In this document: positions 51,587-60,748 of the stretch, piece after piece
Position numbering within the stretch: position 1 is the stretch's first letter
How the letters are laid out: every line of letters begins with the position of its first letter
NCBI RefSeq assembly: GCF_049532905.1
Contig: NZ_CP064032.1
Span: 4,588,001-4,652,000, forward strand
Direction of reading: 5' to 3'
Origin: Dyella_B nitratireducens
GTDB taxonomy: Bacteria; Pseudomonadota; Gammaproteobacteria; Xanthomonadales; Rhodanobacteraceae
DNA length: 64,000 nt
Program-made: the position numbers and the translations under genes
The notes under the pieces: generated by a model
Databases searched by the model: none
The model's input: only the letters and a program-made list of their open reading frames with translations
What the model was told of the DNA's origin: nothing

Positions 51587-52486
51587 ATGAATCTCGATCC
51601 GACGCTTTTGCGTGCCTTCGTCACCGTCAAGGAAGCGGGCGGCTTCACACGCGCTGCCGAACGGCTGCATCTCACCCAATCTGCCGTCAGCCATCAGATC
51701 CGGCGCCTGGAAGAACAGGTGGGACGACCGCTGCTTCACCGCAGCACGCGTCGCCTGACGCTCACCGAAGACGGCGAGGATCTGCTGCGTTACGCACAAC
51801 AGATCCTGCAAGGATTCGAAGCATTGTCGCGGCGCTTCACGCCATCGCCGGTATCGGGGGTGGTGCGCTTCGGTGTGCCGGAAACTTTCATGGGCGAACG
51901 GTTACCGTCATTGCTGTGCCAGTTCGCGCGCAGCTACCCAGCGGTGCGGCTCGACGTGAATGTCACCAGCATTCTTGATCTGCGCGCCATGATCGATGCC
52001 GGCGATCTCGATCTCGCTGTGGTGATCTCCGAGCAGAAGCATGAGGACGAAGCGCTGCTGCGTCGCACGCGTCTCGCATGGGCAGCGGCGGAAACCTTCC
52101 ATATGCCGAGCAGTTCGCTGCCGCTGGCGTTCATGCCACCCACCTGTATTTATCGCGACATGGCGGTGCGAGCGCTGAGCGACACCTCGATCGACTGGCA
52201 CATCATCTTCAGCTCACCCGGCTGGCTGGGCATTCGCGCCGCGGTGCTGGCAGGACTCGCGGCAACCGTGTTGACTCGCGATGAGCTGGAAGCCGGCATG
52301 AAGATCATCGATGAGGAATACGGTCTGCCACCGCTGCCTGCCGTGGGATTTTCATTGCTCTGCGGTGCAGGTGGTCACACGCCGGCCGCGCGAGAATTCG
52401 GTCGCCTGGTGCTCAATATGGTGGAGCTGCCATCGCACGCACCCGTCATCGAAGCGAACGGTGTGTGGCATACATCATCCGCCTGA
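51587..52486 (+). CDS. LysR family transcriptional regulator
   Basis: A 299-residue regulator with the N-terminal helix-turn-helix LRAFVTVKEAGGFTRAAERL, HLTQSAVSHQIRRLEEQVGR and the effector domain with VRFGVPETFMGERLPSLLCQ. The ATG at 51587 gives the family start MNLDPTLLRAF. It is divergent from the DHA2 transporter, the usual layout for a regulator of an efflux gene; the ligand is unknown. The short AT-rich gap (ATTCATTAATTCTCAT) is a plausible binding region. Confidence 0.93.
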   Translation: MNLDPTLLRAFVTVKEAGGFTRAAERLHLTQSAVSHQIRRLEEQVGRPLLHRSTRRLTLTEDGEDLLRYAQQILQGFEALSRRFTPSPVSGVVRFGVPETFMGERLPSLLCQFARSYPAVRLDVNVTSILDLRAMIDAGDLDLAVVISEQKHEDEALLRRTRLAWAAAETFHMPSSSLPLAFMPPTCIYRDMAVRALSDTSIDWHIIFSSPGWLGIRAAVLAGLAATVLTRDELEAGMKIIDEEYGLPPLPAVGFSLLCGAGGHTPAAREFGRLVLNMVELPSHAPVIEANGVWHTSSA

Positions 52487-53641
52487 AATCATCACGCAAT
52501 TGCGCCCCGCACGCTTGGCTTCATATAGCGCCGCATCCGCACGACGCCGTGCGCCCATCATGTCAGGCTCGCTTGGATCGGCAATCGCCGCGCCGATGGA
52601 TACGGTCAGCGTGTACGCCTGTCCTGCGATATGGAACGACGTGCGCTCGACCGCACTGCGAATACGTTCGGCCAGCGCCAGCAGATCCGCTTCCTTCACG
52701 GATGGCGACAGCACCAGGAATTCTTCGCCGCCGACGCGCCCGACCAGATCGCCGGCACGCAGCATGCGCCGGATGTTGTACACCAGCTCCAGCAACACGC
52801 GATCGCCGTCGTCGTGGCCGAAGCGGTCGTTGATGCTCTTGAAGTGATCGGCATCGATCAGCAACACGCCAATCGGCTCCTTTCGGGCGCGTGCCCGCAC
52901 GAGCAGGACTTCCGAGGCTTCCAACAGACCCAAGCGATTGGTGACGCCGGTGAGCGGATCGATGCGTGCCAGATCGTGCAGCTCGCGCTGGAGGATTTCG
53001 TTGTACAGCAGCAAAAAGCCTACGCTGGCCATCAGCGGCTGCATGCCTAACAAAAACACATACACCACATTCACGGCCGTCGGCGTGCCGATGCCTTGCG
53101 GCGGCGTCGGCAGCAGCCATAGCGATGCGTTGCGCCATACCAGCAGGGCAACAGCCAGCACGTAAGCCCATAGCAACAGGTACTGCGCACGCGCATCGTG
53201 CTTGGGGCGATCATTCCACAGCGCGGCGATATTGAGCATTGCCATGCCGATCAAAAACACCGAACCCCATAGCACACGCAACCGATAGTCCGGATGGACG
53301 GCGGCGAGATAAGTCGCACCCAGCCAGGCACCGACACCCAGCGCGATCGCCTCACGCCAGCGCAGCTTGCGTTGGAGCACCATGCGCAACGCTACGATAG
53401 TGAGTGCCTGCGCACTCAGGTTGAACGTGTTGCCCACCAGCAGCACGGTCTGCGGTGCAAGCTTGAAGTCAAACGCCAGTATGAAATCGCCACAGGCTTC
53501 GAGCAGCAAGGACGTCGCGCGCAGACGCAAACCCTGCACGGCATGGTTGCTACCGCTGCGCGTGCCGAACCACAGCATCAGCGCCAGCAGCAAGGCATCG
53601 CCGCCGTTGATCAGCGATAGCGTCTCGACATTCAAATGCAT
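52475..53641 (-). CDS. Membrane-bound diguanylate cyclase (GGDEF)
   Basis: A 388-residue protein: about six or seven N-terminal membrane helices (residues 1-215, beginning MHLNVETLSLINGGDALLLA), a short linker coil, then a complete GGDEF domain with DPLTGVTNRLGLLEA, LIDADHFKSINDRFGHDDGD and active site VGRVGGEEFLVL. The product-inhibition I-site RAGD sits five residues before GGEEF, so feedback by c-di-GMP is expected. GGGAG lies upstream of ATG 53641. The gene converges on the LysR gene with a 12-bp overlap of 3' ends. Confidence 0.92.
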   Translation of the reverse strand: MHLNVETLSLINGGDALLLALMLWFGTRSGSNHAVQGLRLRATSLLLEACGDFILAFDFKLAPQTVLLVGNTFNLSAQALTIVALRMVLQRKLRWREAIALGVGAWLGATYLAAVHPDYRLRVLWGSVFLIGMAMLNIAALWNDRPKHDARAQYLLLWAYVLAVALLVWRNASLWLLPTPPQGIGTPTAVNVVYVFLLGMQPLMASVGFLLLYNEILQRELHDLARIDPLTGVTNRLGLLEASEVLLVRARARKEPIGVLLIDADHFKSINDRFGHDDGDRVLLELVYNIRRMLRAGDLVGRVGGEEFLVLSPSVKEADLLALAERIRSAVERTSFHIAGQAYTLTVSIGAAIADPSEPDMMGARRRADAALYEAKRAGRNCVMISGG

Positions 53642-53920
53642 GGCGGACTCCCGATACCGGAGGGTTTCGACTCTGCGTGCTTCGCGCACGCTGCAGCGTC
53701 GCCGAAGCGACCAGCGCTATCGCGCATCGCAAGTCGTTGTCGTCGACATGGCTTGTGCTCCTCCTTTGCGCAGGCGGCAGCATGCTGATGCCCTGTTTTT
53801 TCTTTGCGCTGCCGATTTCAAGCAATCTGGCAAGGAACATGCCATGGAAAGCGGCAGCAAGCTGCCAGCCATGCCTGTGTACGTGCAGGCGCGGCGTTTA
53901 GCTTTGTGAAGAAAAACGAC

Positions 53921-55789
53921 TTAGATCGAAATTTGCCGGCCGATATCGACGACCTGATAGGCGGGAATGCGCAGGTAATCGGTCACGCGGGCGCCGTTAC
54001 GCAGCAGCATGGCGAACAAGACGCGTATCAAGCGCGGTATGCCACGACCGTCTTCACGCGCGACGATTTTTTCCATGCCGACGAAATAGGTCAGTTCATT
54101 GGGATGAATAGGGCAACCATTCATGGCAATTTGCGCCATCAAGGCCGGCATGTCCGGCCGCTCCATAAAGCCGAACGTGGCGGTGATCGACCAGAAATTC
54201 GGACCGATCTCGGCCATGCTCAGGCGATCCCTCGGCGTCACCCACGGCGAGGAGGCGATCTCCAGCGTCACCGCCAGCACGCGCTTGTGCAACGACCTGC
54301 TGTGCTTCACGTACCACTGCATCACCGGTGGCGTGGTGGCCTTCGCACGCGTCAGAAACACCGCGGTGCCTGGTACGCGAACCACGCCGGTGTGCGCCAG
54401 CTCGTCCAGAAAAACGTCTACCGGTACGGGGTATTCGTTGATGCGCGCGGCCATCGCCATCAGGCCGCGATGCCAGATGTACATCACCAGATACACCAGC
54501 GCGGCAAGCAGCAGCGGCACGTAGCCGCCATCGAGCAGCTTCATCATGTTCGAGGCAAAGAACGAGGCGTCGACGATGAAGAACGCACCCGCCACCGCCA
54601 CGCAGGCGGCCAGCGGCCATTTCCAGATTTCGCGCATGGCGATGAGCAGCAGCGCGGTGGTCATCAGCATGGTGGCCGACACGGCGATGCCGTAAGCGCC
54701 GGCCAGGTTGTCAGACTTGCGAAAGCCAAGCGCCAGGCCGATCGTCACCAGCATCAGCAGCCAGTTCACCGCACCCACGTAGATCTGGCCGTAGCCTTCT
54801 TCGGAGGTCTGCGACACTTTCAGGCGCGGCATCCAGCCCAGTTGGATCGCCTGCCGCGTCATCGAAAACGCGCCCGTGATGATCGACTGGCTGGCAATGA
54901 TGGTGGCTACCGTCGATAGCACGATCAGCGGCAAGGTCAGCGAAGCCGGGCACAGGTGATAAAAGATATTGCCTGCCGTTGGCGCTCCCGCCAGCACGAT
55001 CGCGCCCTGGCCGGCGTAATTCAGTACAAGGCTGGGAAACACCAGCGTCGACCACGCCAGCTTGATCGGGCCTGCACCGAAGTGGCCCATGTCGGCATAC
55101 AGCGCTTCCGCGCCCGTCACGCAAAGAAACACGCCGCCCAGCACCAGGAAGCTGCCGCTGCCGCCATGCAGCAGGTAATGCAACGCGTAATAGGGGTTGA
55201 GCGCCCACAAGATGGCCGGATGCTTGGCAATGCCCCACACACCGAGCACTGCCATGGTGAGAAACCACAACGCCATGATCGGCCCGAAGGTGCGTCCAAT
55301 GCGCGCAGTGCCCATCGGCTGCAGTGCGAACAGCGCCAGCAGGATCACCACTGTCAGCGGTAATACGTAATGTTGCAGCGAGGGCGTGGCGATATTCAGA
55401 CCTTCCAGCGCCGACAGCACGGAAATGGCCGGCGTGATCGCGCCGTCACCGTAAATAAGCGCGGCCCCGAACAGCCCGGCCGCAACGATCACTGGTCGCT
55501 TGTGCCGCTTCACCCCCAGCAAAGCCATCAACGCCAGGATGCCGCCTTCGCCGTCGTTGTCGATGCGCATGGCGAAGCCGGCATATTTCACCGACGTGAT
55601 GATGATCAAAGTCCAGACCAGCAACGAAATCACGCCGAGAATGGTCTGTGGCGTATTCCCGCCGGTCATATCCAGCACGGTCTTGAAGGTATACAGCGGG
55701 CTGGTGCCGATATCCCCGAACACCACACCGAGGGCGCCCACGCCCAGCAGAGCGGACTTTTTCAATGGGTACGTCGCCGTTTCCGTCAT
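53921..55789 (-). CDS. kup: Low-affinity potassium transporter Kup
   Basis: Kup takes up potassium with protons. The 622-residue protein has twelve membrane segments and the family text LGVVFGDIGTSPLYTFK, DNDGEGGILALMALLG, IYGDGAITPAISVLSALEG and the GGYVPLLLA region, with a cytoplasmic C-terminal domain ending QVVDIGRQISI. Length is typical. The 280 bases between its stop and the diguanylate cyclase start hold no recognisable gene. Confidence 0.96.
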   Translation of the reverse strand: MTETATYPLKKSALLGVGALGVVFGDIGTSPLYTFKTVLDMTGGNTPQTILGVISLLVWTLIIITSVKYAGFAMRIDNDGEGGILALMALLGVKRHKRPVIVAAGLFGAALIYGDGAITPAISVLSALEGLNIATPSLQHYVLPLTVVILLALFALQPMGTARIGRTFGPIMALWFLTMAVLGVWGIAKHPAILWALNPYYALHYLLHGGSGSFLVLGGVFLCVTGAEALYADMGHFGAGPIKLAWSTLVFPSLVLNYAGQGAIVLAGAPTAGNIFYHLCPASLTLPLIVLSTVATIIASQSIITGAFSMTRQAIQLGWMPRLKVSQTSEEGYGQIYVGAVNWLLMLVTIGLALGFRKSDNLAGAYGIAVSATMLMTTALLLIAMREIWKWPLAACVAVAGAFFIVDASFFASNMMKLLDGGYVPLLLAALVYLVMYIWHRGLMAMAARINEYPVPVDVFLDELAHTGVVRVPGTAVFLTRAKATTPPVMQWYVKHSRSLHKRVLAVTLEIASSPWVTPRDRLSMAEIGPNFWSITATFGFMERPDMPALMAQIAMNGCPIHPNELTYFVGMEKIVAREDGRGIPRLIRVLFAMLLRNGARVTDYLRIPAYQVVDIGRQISI

Positions 55790-55958
55790 GACTTGCGTGA
55801 CCCTTCCCCAAGGTGGCCCCGCAGTCTAACCAAGAAAGATGACACCGGCCTCCTCCGTTCATGCCTGTTGCTTGCGTCGCGTGGCTGGCCTATGGTCACA
55901 GGTCTATTGCTTTCGACGATCTCTCGTTCCATCACCCCCTGTCTAGGAGAGAACCGCC

Positions 55959-56495
55959 ATGCCCAAGGCCAACAAGGCTGATAAAGCCGCCAAAGCCAAG
56001 CAGCTGCGCAAGGCACCCCTGAGAACCCCCAGTGCACTCGGCGACGATGCACGCCGTGACATTTCCGCCGAACTCAACACCCTGCTTGCCGACGTATTCG
56101 CGCTTTATCTCAAGACCAAGAACTTCCATTGGCACATGAGCGGTCCGCATTTCCGCGACTATCACTTGCTGCTGGACGAACAATCCGACGAGATCTACGC
56201 CACCACCGATCCCATTGCCGAACGCGTGCGCAAGCTCGGTGGCACAACCCTGCGCTCCATCGGCGACATCGCCCGCCACCAGCGTCTTGCCGACAACGAT
56301 GCAGATTTCGTCACGCCTGAAGACATGCTGGCGGAGCTGCGTGAAGACAACGCACGTCTGGCCGACTACATGCGCAAGACGCATGATCTGTGCGACGAAT
56401 ACAACGACGTGGCCACCGCCAGCGTGCTGGAAAACTGGATCGACGAGGCGGAGAGGCGCGTGTGGTTCCTGTTCGAAACAGGGCGTGCTGTCTGA
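55959..56495 (+). CDS. dps: Dps family DNA-binding ferritin-like protein
   Basis: Dps forms a 12-mer that oxidises and stores iron and shields DNA in starved or oxidatively stressed cells. The 178-residue protein has a Lys/Ala-rich N-terminal tail (MPKANKADKAAKAKQLRKA) for DNA binding and the ferroxidase signature NFHWHMSGPHFRDYHLLLD followed by EQSDEIYATTD. AGGAG precedes the ATG. Hydrogen peroxide or iron regulation is usual for the family, but no OxyR or Fur site was identified. A hairpin follows. Confidence 0.95.
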   Translation: MPKANKADKAAKAKQLRKAPLRTPSALGDDARRDISAELNTLLADVFALYLKTKNFHWHMSGPHFRDYHLLLDEQSDEIYATTDPIAERVRKLGGTTLRSIGDIARHQRLADNDADFVTPEDMLAELREDNARLADYMRKTHDLCDEYNDVATASVLENWIDEAERRVWFLFETGRAV

Positions 56496-56508
56496 TGATC
56501 GCGTCATT

Positions 56509-56538
56509 CCACGGCCGTCGCGGTAATGACGGCCGTGG
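56509..56538 (+). terminator. Hairpin after dps
   Basis: CCACGGCCGTC (56509-56519) pairs perfectly with GACGGCCGTGG (56528-56538) around an 8-base loop. It is embedded in a GTCATTCC-like context that resembles the REP units. It ends just before the stop of the convergent DoxX-like gene. No T-run. Confidence 0.5.
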
Positions 56539-56540
56539 GA

Positions 56541-57353
56541 CTACACGACCAATTCGATTTTTCTATTCCGTAAACGGCTGAGAGAAAACCACGGCACCTC
56601 CCCGTACGAGGCCGCCACGATCCACCCCGCTGCGGTAATCACCGTCGAAATCATCAGCCCCGTCCACGCGAACCGTTGCGATGGCGTAGCCATCACTGAT
56701 GGGATCCACACCAGCACGGTGAAGCCACCCATCATCCACGCTTCCAATGTCGCGGCCAGACGCGGCAGCACATTCAGCGCGATCGCCAAGCCAGCGGCAA
56801 TGTGCGCGATACCTGTGACGTAAGCCCAGCCTATGCGATAGGGAAGCCAACCAGGCACCATGTCGGCTGTTTCTTTCGCATAAACCAAGTGCTCCAGCCC
56901 GATCAGCGGCAGCGCCACCGCAAACGCAATGCGTGCTGCGTGCATCGCATTCGCGCCAGTCAGCGACGCGAAGTAAGGCTTGTCGCTGGACGTTGCCATG
57001 GACGCATACAGCACCCAGCATGCGGCGACCAAGGTGACTATTTCTGCGCAACCACCCCACGTCACTTCATGCATCGGCGCCAGGATCACCCGCGGCACAT
57101 GCAGCGCCAGCAGCCATAGCAGCGTGTACATCATCATCACGAATGCAGCCGGCACGAGCGTACGCTTCAGCAGCAAACCCACACCGCCCACCGTCATGAT
57201 GGCGCCGGAAACTACGGCTATCCACGCACGTCCCGGCAGATCCTGGGGAACCGGTTGCCACACCGATGCAAAATCCTGCGAGAACACGCTCAGAAGACCC
57301 AGCGTCACGAACGCCAGGGCGAACACTACGCGACCGGTATCGGCAGTGCGCAT
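56541..57353 (-). CDS. DoxX-like inner-membrane protein
   Basis: A 270-residue protein with about eight hydrophobic helices and short loops. Text such as RIAFAVALPLIGLEHLVYAK and GWAYVTGIAHIAAGLAIALN resembles DoxX-type membrane proteins; function is not established. GGAGAAG precedes ATG 57353 (MRTADTGRVVFAL), which is chosen over the extension to 57407. It is divergent from the beta-lactamase across 190 bp. Confidence 0.75.
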   Translation of the reverse strand: MRTADTGRVVFALAFVTLGLLSVFSQDFASVWQPVPQDLPGRAWIAVVSGAIMTVGGVGLLLKRTLVPAAFVMMMYTLLWLLALHVPRVILAPMHEVTWGGCAEIVTLVAACWVLYASMATSSDKPYFASLTGANAMHAARIAFAVALPLIGLEHLVYAKETADMVPGWLPYRIGWAYVTGIAHIAAGLAIALNVLPRLAATLEAWMMGGFTVLVWIPSVMATPSQRFAWTGLMISTVITAAGWIVAASYGEVPWFSLSRLRNRKIELVV

Positions 57354-57543
57354 GCAGGCTTCTCCGTCATAGGAAGTGCGACCATTCAAGCGGCCGGCGT
57401 GCATCATTCAAGAGCCAATTGCGCCGCGTGCCAACAAGCCAATGCGCTAGCGGTCGCCTTGGTTTCGCCCGAACTTGCGCCGCGCAGCGGCCCGCTACGT
57501 GATTAGCATGGCCGGTCACACAATCGTTCAAGGAAACTCAAGC

Positions 57544-58410
57544 ATGGATCGTCGAGATTTGCTCAAAGGCATGATGGCGGGTGCAACGGTGCTGGCGCTG
57601 CGTCCTTCGCGGTTGCTGGCAGGTACGCAAGACGTCAACGCACAACTCGCTGCACTGGAACGCCAATATGGCGGACATCTTGGCGTGGCGATACTCGATA
57701 CCGGCAACACGCGGCGTGCCGGCTATCGCGCTGACGAGCGCTTTCTCCTGTGCAGCACGTTCAAGATGCTGCTTGCCGCGGCAGTACTCATGCGCGTGGA
57801 TCGCGGCACGGAACGATTGGACACGCATCTCGTATTCGGCAAGGACGCCTTGCTCGAATACGCACCCGTCACCAGCCAGCATGCCGGCCCGCCGGGCATG
57901 AGCATCGCGGAGCTCTGCAATGCCGCCATCACGCTGAGCGACAACACCGCGGCCAATGTGCTGATGAAGCACCTGGGCGGTCCGCACGTCGTTACCGATC
58001 TCGCGCGGCAGCTTGGCGATACGCTCACCCGCCTGGATCACATCGAACCCGAACTCAACCGTCCGAGTCCCGATGGCGTGAGCGACACCACCACACCCAA
58101 CGCCATGCTCGCCAATCTGCAAACGTTGCTGCTAGGCCACGCGCTATCCGACACATCGCGCAAGCAGCTGACCGACTGGATGCTCGGCACCGTCACCGGC
58201 AAGAAACTCGTACGCGCCGGCGTGCCATCCGATTGGCGAATAGGCGAAAAGACCGGCGCCAACGGCACTCAGAACAATGACGTCGCCATCTTGTGGCCAC
58301 CGCAACGCAAGCCGCTGCTGGTCGCCGCGTATTACGAAAATGCAGCAACGGATACCACTGGCCGCAGTGCGGTCCTGGCAGCCGTCGGCCGCATCGTCGC
58401 GACGATGTGA
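57544..58410 (+). CDS. Class A serine beta-lactamase with Tat-type signal
   Basis: A 288-residue serine beta-lactamase that hydrolyses penicillins and related drugs in the periplasm. All active-site elements are present: CSTFK (Ser 71, Lys 74), SDN (132-134), the omega-loop EPELN (168-172, holding the general base Glu), and KTG (236-238). The N-terminus DRRDLLKG followed by a hydrophobic stretch looks like a twin-arginine signal. The Cys before the active Ser has no partner after KTG (KTGANG), so the disulfide of KPC-type carbapenemases is missing. Overall wording is closest to the L2-like chromosomal group. No ampR gene is adjacent. Confidence 0.92.
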   Translation: MDRRDLLKGMMAGATVLALRPSRLLAGTQDVNAQLAALERQYGGHLGVAILDTGNTRRAGYRADERFLLCSTFKMLLAAAVLMRVDRGTERLDTHLVFGKDALLEYAPVTSQHAGPPGMSIAELCNAAITLSDNTAANVLMKHLGGPHVVTDLARQLGDTLTRLDHIEPELNRPSPDGVSDTTTPNAMLANLQTLLLGHALSDTSRKQLTDWMLGTVTGKKLVRAGVPSDWRIGEKTGANGTQNNDVAILWPPQRKPLLVAAYYENAATDTTGRSAVLAAVGRIVATM

Positions 58411-58445
58411 CCAGAATGGAAGCAACGTATGCAGGCCGAAATACC

Positions 58446-58532
58446 GTAGGTTGGGTTAGCGCAGCGTAACCCAACAAGGCTCTCCACCGAGCAATCAGTA
58501 TCGTTGGGTTACGCTGCGCTAACCCAACCTAC
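58446..58532. repeat. Paired inverted repeat, GTAGGTTGGGTTAGCGC type
   Basis: Two perfect 30-base units in opposite orientation (58446-58475, 58503-58532), identical to the pair at 25104-25180. They sit between convergent genes. Confidence 0.92.
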
Positions 58533-58578
58533 GACTGGCATCCCACCCTTCGCACACATGTCGATCGATGGTACCGGG

Positions 58579-59124
58579 TTAATTGGATTGAACCGGCTTA
58601 CCCAAGCGGTAAAACATCCGTGCCATGTAAAACAGCGCAATGCATCGCCAGATAACGTGCACCAGCAACACCTTGTTCGCCGTGGTGCCGAAATCCGCCT
58701 GCGAAAACTGCAACAGGTTGTAGGGCAGCGCCAGCAGCTGGTAGACCATCAGCACATACAGCGCCGACTTGCCCGGACGTAGCCACAGCCACGCCAGGCC
58801 GATCGACAGCCACACGATGTCGATCAGATGGGGATTCATCAGCTCGCGGCTGGCTGCCGCAACCACCACGAACCACACCAGATGTCCGGCCTGCACGCAG
58901 AACGCAGGAAGCATGATCTGCTTGGGCTCACTGAAAAGATGCCTGCCCGCCAGCCACACAACCGCGGTGGCCACCAGCGGCACCAGCACATTGAAGCCGG
59001 CGTACATGCCCACCGCCCAGCCGCCGATCGCAACCGCGATACTCGCTACCTTGGTATAGGTATCGATGGCGTCGTCGCGTGTCGATGCGGACCGCTTGGT
59101 GCGCATGGATTCTTCAGGATTCAT
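58579..59124 (-). CDS. Inner-membrane protein of unknown function
   Basis: A 181-residue protein with a polar N-terminus (MNPEESMRTKRSAST) and about five or six membrane helices, including VASIAVAIGGWAVGMYAGFN, LVPLVATAVVWLAGRHL and VIWRCIALFYMARMFYRL. No family is recognised. It starts within the last 11 bases of the FAD monooxygenase gene, so it is translated from the same transcript. Its 3' end is next to a paired repeat. Confidence 0.72.
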   Translation of the reverse strand: MNPEESMRTKRSASTRDDAIDTYTKVASIAVAIGGWAVGMYAGFNVLVPLVATAVVWLAGRHLFSEPKQIMLPAFCVQAGHLVWFVVVAAASRELMNPHLIDIVWLSIGLAWLWLRPGKSALYVLMVYQLLALPYNLLQFSQADFGTTANKVLLVHVIWRCIALFYMARMFYRLGKPVQSN

Positions 59125-60709
59125 GGAGAGCCCCTGTGTGCGCAACGTTATCGGATCGGGCGGAAAGGATCGCGTGCGCTGGCCTGAGCTTAATGCCATG
59201 CCTCGTAAAATAATTGTCTACGGCTTCCGGTCTGCCCTGTGGATCGGCCATGGCCACATAGGTATCCGGCCGAATCAGGTAGAGCGCATCGCGCGCAAAA
59301 CCCGCAGCTTGATGTTCCGGCTGCCAATCGAAGACGTGCAGCGGCATGTCCTGCTGGACGCACCATTCGCGCAAAGCCGCATTCGCGCTGCCATACACGT
59401 GCACCTGCCAAGTCATGGCCGCCAGCGTGGAGAAGTTGTCGCGATCGCCGGCTGCGGCCCACGGTAGACGATCTCCGCCATGTACCTCGCCGGCCGAACC
59501 TTCGCTCCACGGACACCCGCGATAATTCAAGGTGATTTGTGACACCGTGCGAAACAGGAATTCGCGCATGGCATCGAAACGCAGCACGGTCGGAATTACC
59601 ACCGGCGCCAGCCGGGTACGCACGATGTCGGCGATCCTGCCTTCGGCGGTGGCAAACGTAAATACACGATCCGTGGTGGCAACCAGGCGATGCGCAAAGC
59701 CAATGCGTTCTGCCTCGTAACTATCCAGCAGATCATCCGATGCCTGACCCGTGACGGCGGCAGCAAGTTTCCACGCGAGGTTTATCGCATCGCCAATGCC
59801 GGTATTCATGCCTTGTCCGCCGGCCGGGCTGTGGATGTGCGCCGCATCGCCGAGCAGAAACGCCCGGCCGTGCCGAAAATGCTCGGTCACGCGATGATGC
59901 ACGCGGTAGGTGGAAAACCAATGCACCTGCTTCACGGTGACTTTCAAATGTTCGATGGCGCGCTGGCTTACGTTTTCGAAGCGCAGCGTTTCAGGGTGCT
60001 CCGCGCGTTCGTCGCGCACGGTGCCGATCAGGCGCGCATGGCCTTCGCCGGCCAAGGGAAACACCGCCAGGAAATCCGCCTCGTCCAGATCGATGTGAAA
60101 CTGACCATCCAGCGAAGGCCCCGATGCATCCACGTCGGCCACGTAGAACACCTGCTTGTACGTGCCGCCAGGAAAGCCCGTGCCCAGCGTTTCGCGCACC
60201 TGCGAACGCGCGCCGTCGCAGCCGGCGAGATACTGTGTTTCCCATGTCTGCTCAGCACCGTCCGGGCCACGCAGCGTCGCGAGCACGCGGTCGCCTTCGT
60301 CGGCAAAGCGCAGCAGCTCGGTCTCTCGCTGTACTGATACGCCCAGTTGCTCCAGCCGTTCGATCAATAGACGTTCGTGCTGATCCTGCGGAAAGATGTG
60401 CAGGAACGGAAACGGCGTGAGATCCGAACCGATCGTCTCGAACATCACCCGAGCTTTCCGTTCACCCTTCACCCATAGATTGACAGCGGGCACCTTATGG
60501 CCGTTTGCAATAACGGCATCGGCCAAATCGAGCTGTCGATAGAGTTCCAGCGTGCGCGCTTGCACGGCCAGGGCGCGCGATGTCGTGCCTGGCGTGGAAG
60601 TCTTGTCGATAATGTGCAGCTTTACGCCAAGCTTGGTCAGCCATAGCGCCAGCACCAGGCCTGTCGGGCCTGCGCCGATGATCAGCACATCGCAGCGTGT
60701 CATATGCAC
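59114..60709 (-). CDS. FAD-dependent aromatic monooxygenase, PheA/TfdB type
   Basis: A 531-residue flavoprotein hydroxylase. It has the Rossmann GAGPTGLVLALWL near residue 12, the DG motif LAGCDGARSQVRE, the GD motif FLLGDAAHIHSPAGGQGMN and IGDAINLAWKL, and a C-terminal thioredoxin-like domain. The family hydroxylates phenolic or polyketide rings, and some members inactivate antibiotics. It starts 39 bp after baeR on the same strand, and a small membrane protein gene overlaps its end, so it appears to belong to a stress-regulator operon. Substrate unknown. Confidence 0.9.
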   Translation of the reverse strand: MHMTRCDVLIIGAGPTGLVLALWLTKLGVKLHIIDKTSTPGTTSRALAVQARTLELYRQLDLADAVIANGHKVPAVNLWVKGERKARVMFETIGSDLTPFPFLHIFPQDQHERLLIERLEQLGVSVQRETELLRFADEGDRVLATLRGPDGAEQTWETQYLAGCDGARSQVRETLGTGFPGGTYKQVFYVADVDASGPSLDGQFHIDLDEADFLAVFPLAGEGHARLIGTVRDERAEHPETLRFENVSQRAIEHLKVTVKQVHWFSTYRVHHRVTEHFRHGRAFLLGDAAHIHSPAGGQGMNTGIGDAINLAWKLAAAVTGQASDDLLDSYEAERIGFAHRLVATTDRVFTFATAEGRIADIVRTRLAPVVIPTVLRFDAMREFLFRTVSQITLNYRGCPWSEGSAGEVHGGDRLPWAAAGDRDNFSTLAAMTWQVHVYGSANAALREWCVQQDMPLHVFDWQPEHQAAGFARDALYLIRPDTYVAMADPQGRPEAVDNYFTRHGIKLRPAHAILSARSDNVAHTGALHES

Positions 60710-60748
60710 CTCGCGAAGGGATCCAACCGCGCGAAACCGCGCCTGCCG

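Noticed and set aside
53677..53901. 74-codon open frame with a hydrophobic stretch upstream of the diguanylate cyclase
   Set aside because: No ribosome site and no family resemblance; the Cys-rich tail looks accidental. The region 53642-53920 is treated as non-coding.
57544..58410. Carbapenemase of KPC/NMC type
   Set aside because: The Cys before the active Ser lacks the partner Cys after KTG that forms the carbapenemase disulfide; an L2-like class A enzyme fits better.
21260..58532. GTAGGTTGGG repeats as a CRISPR or phage attachment signal
   Set aside because: Units are dispersed singly or as inverted pairs, not regularly spaced direct repeats, with no cas or integrase genes nearby.
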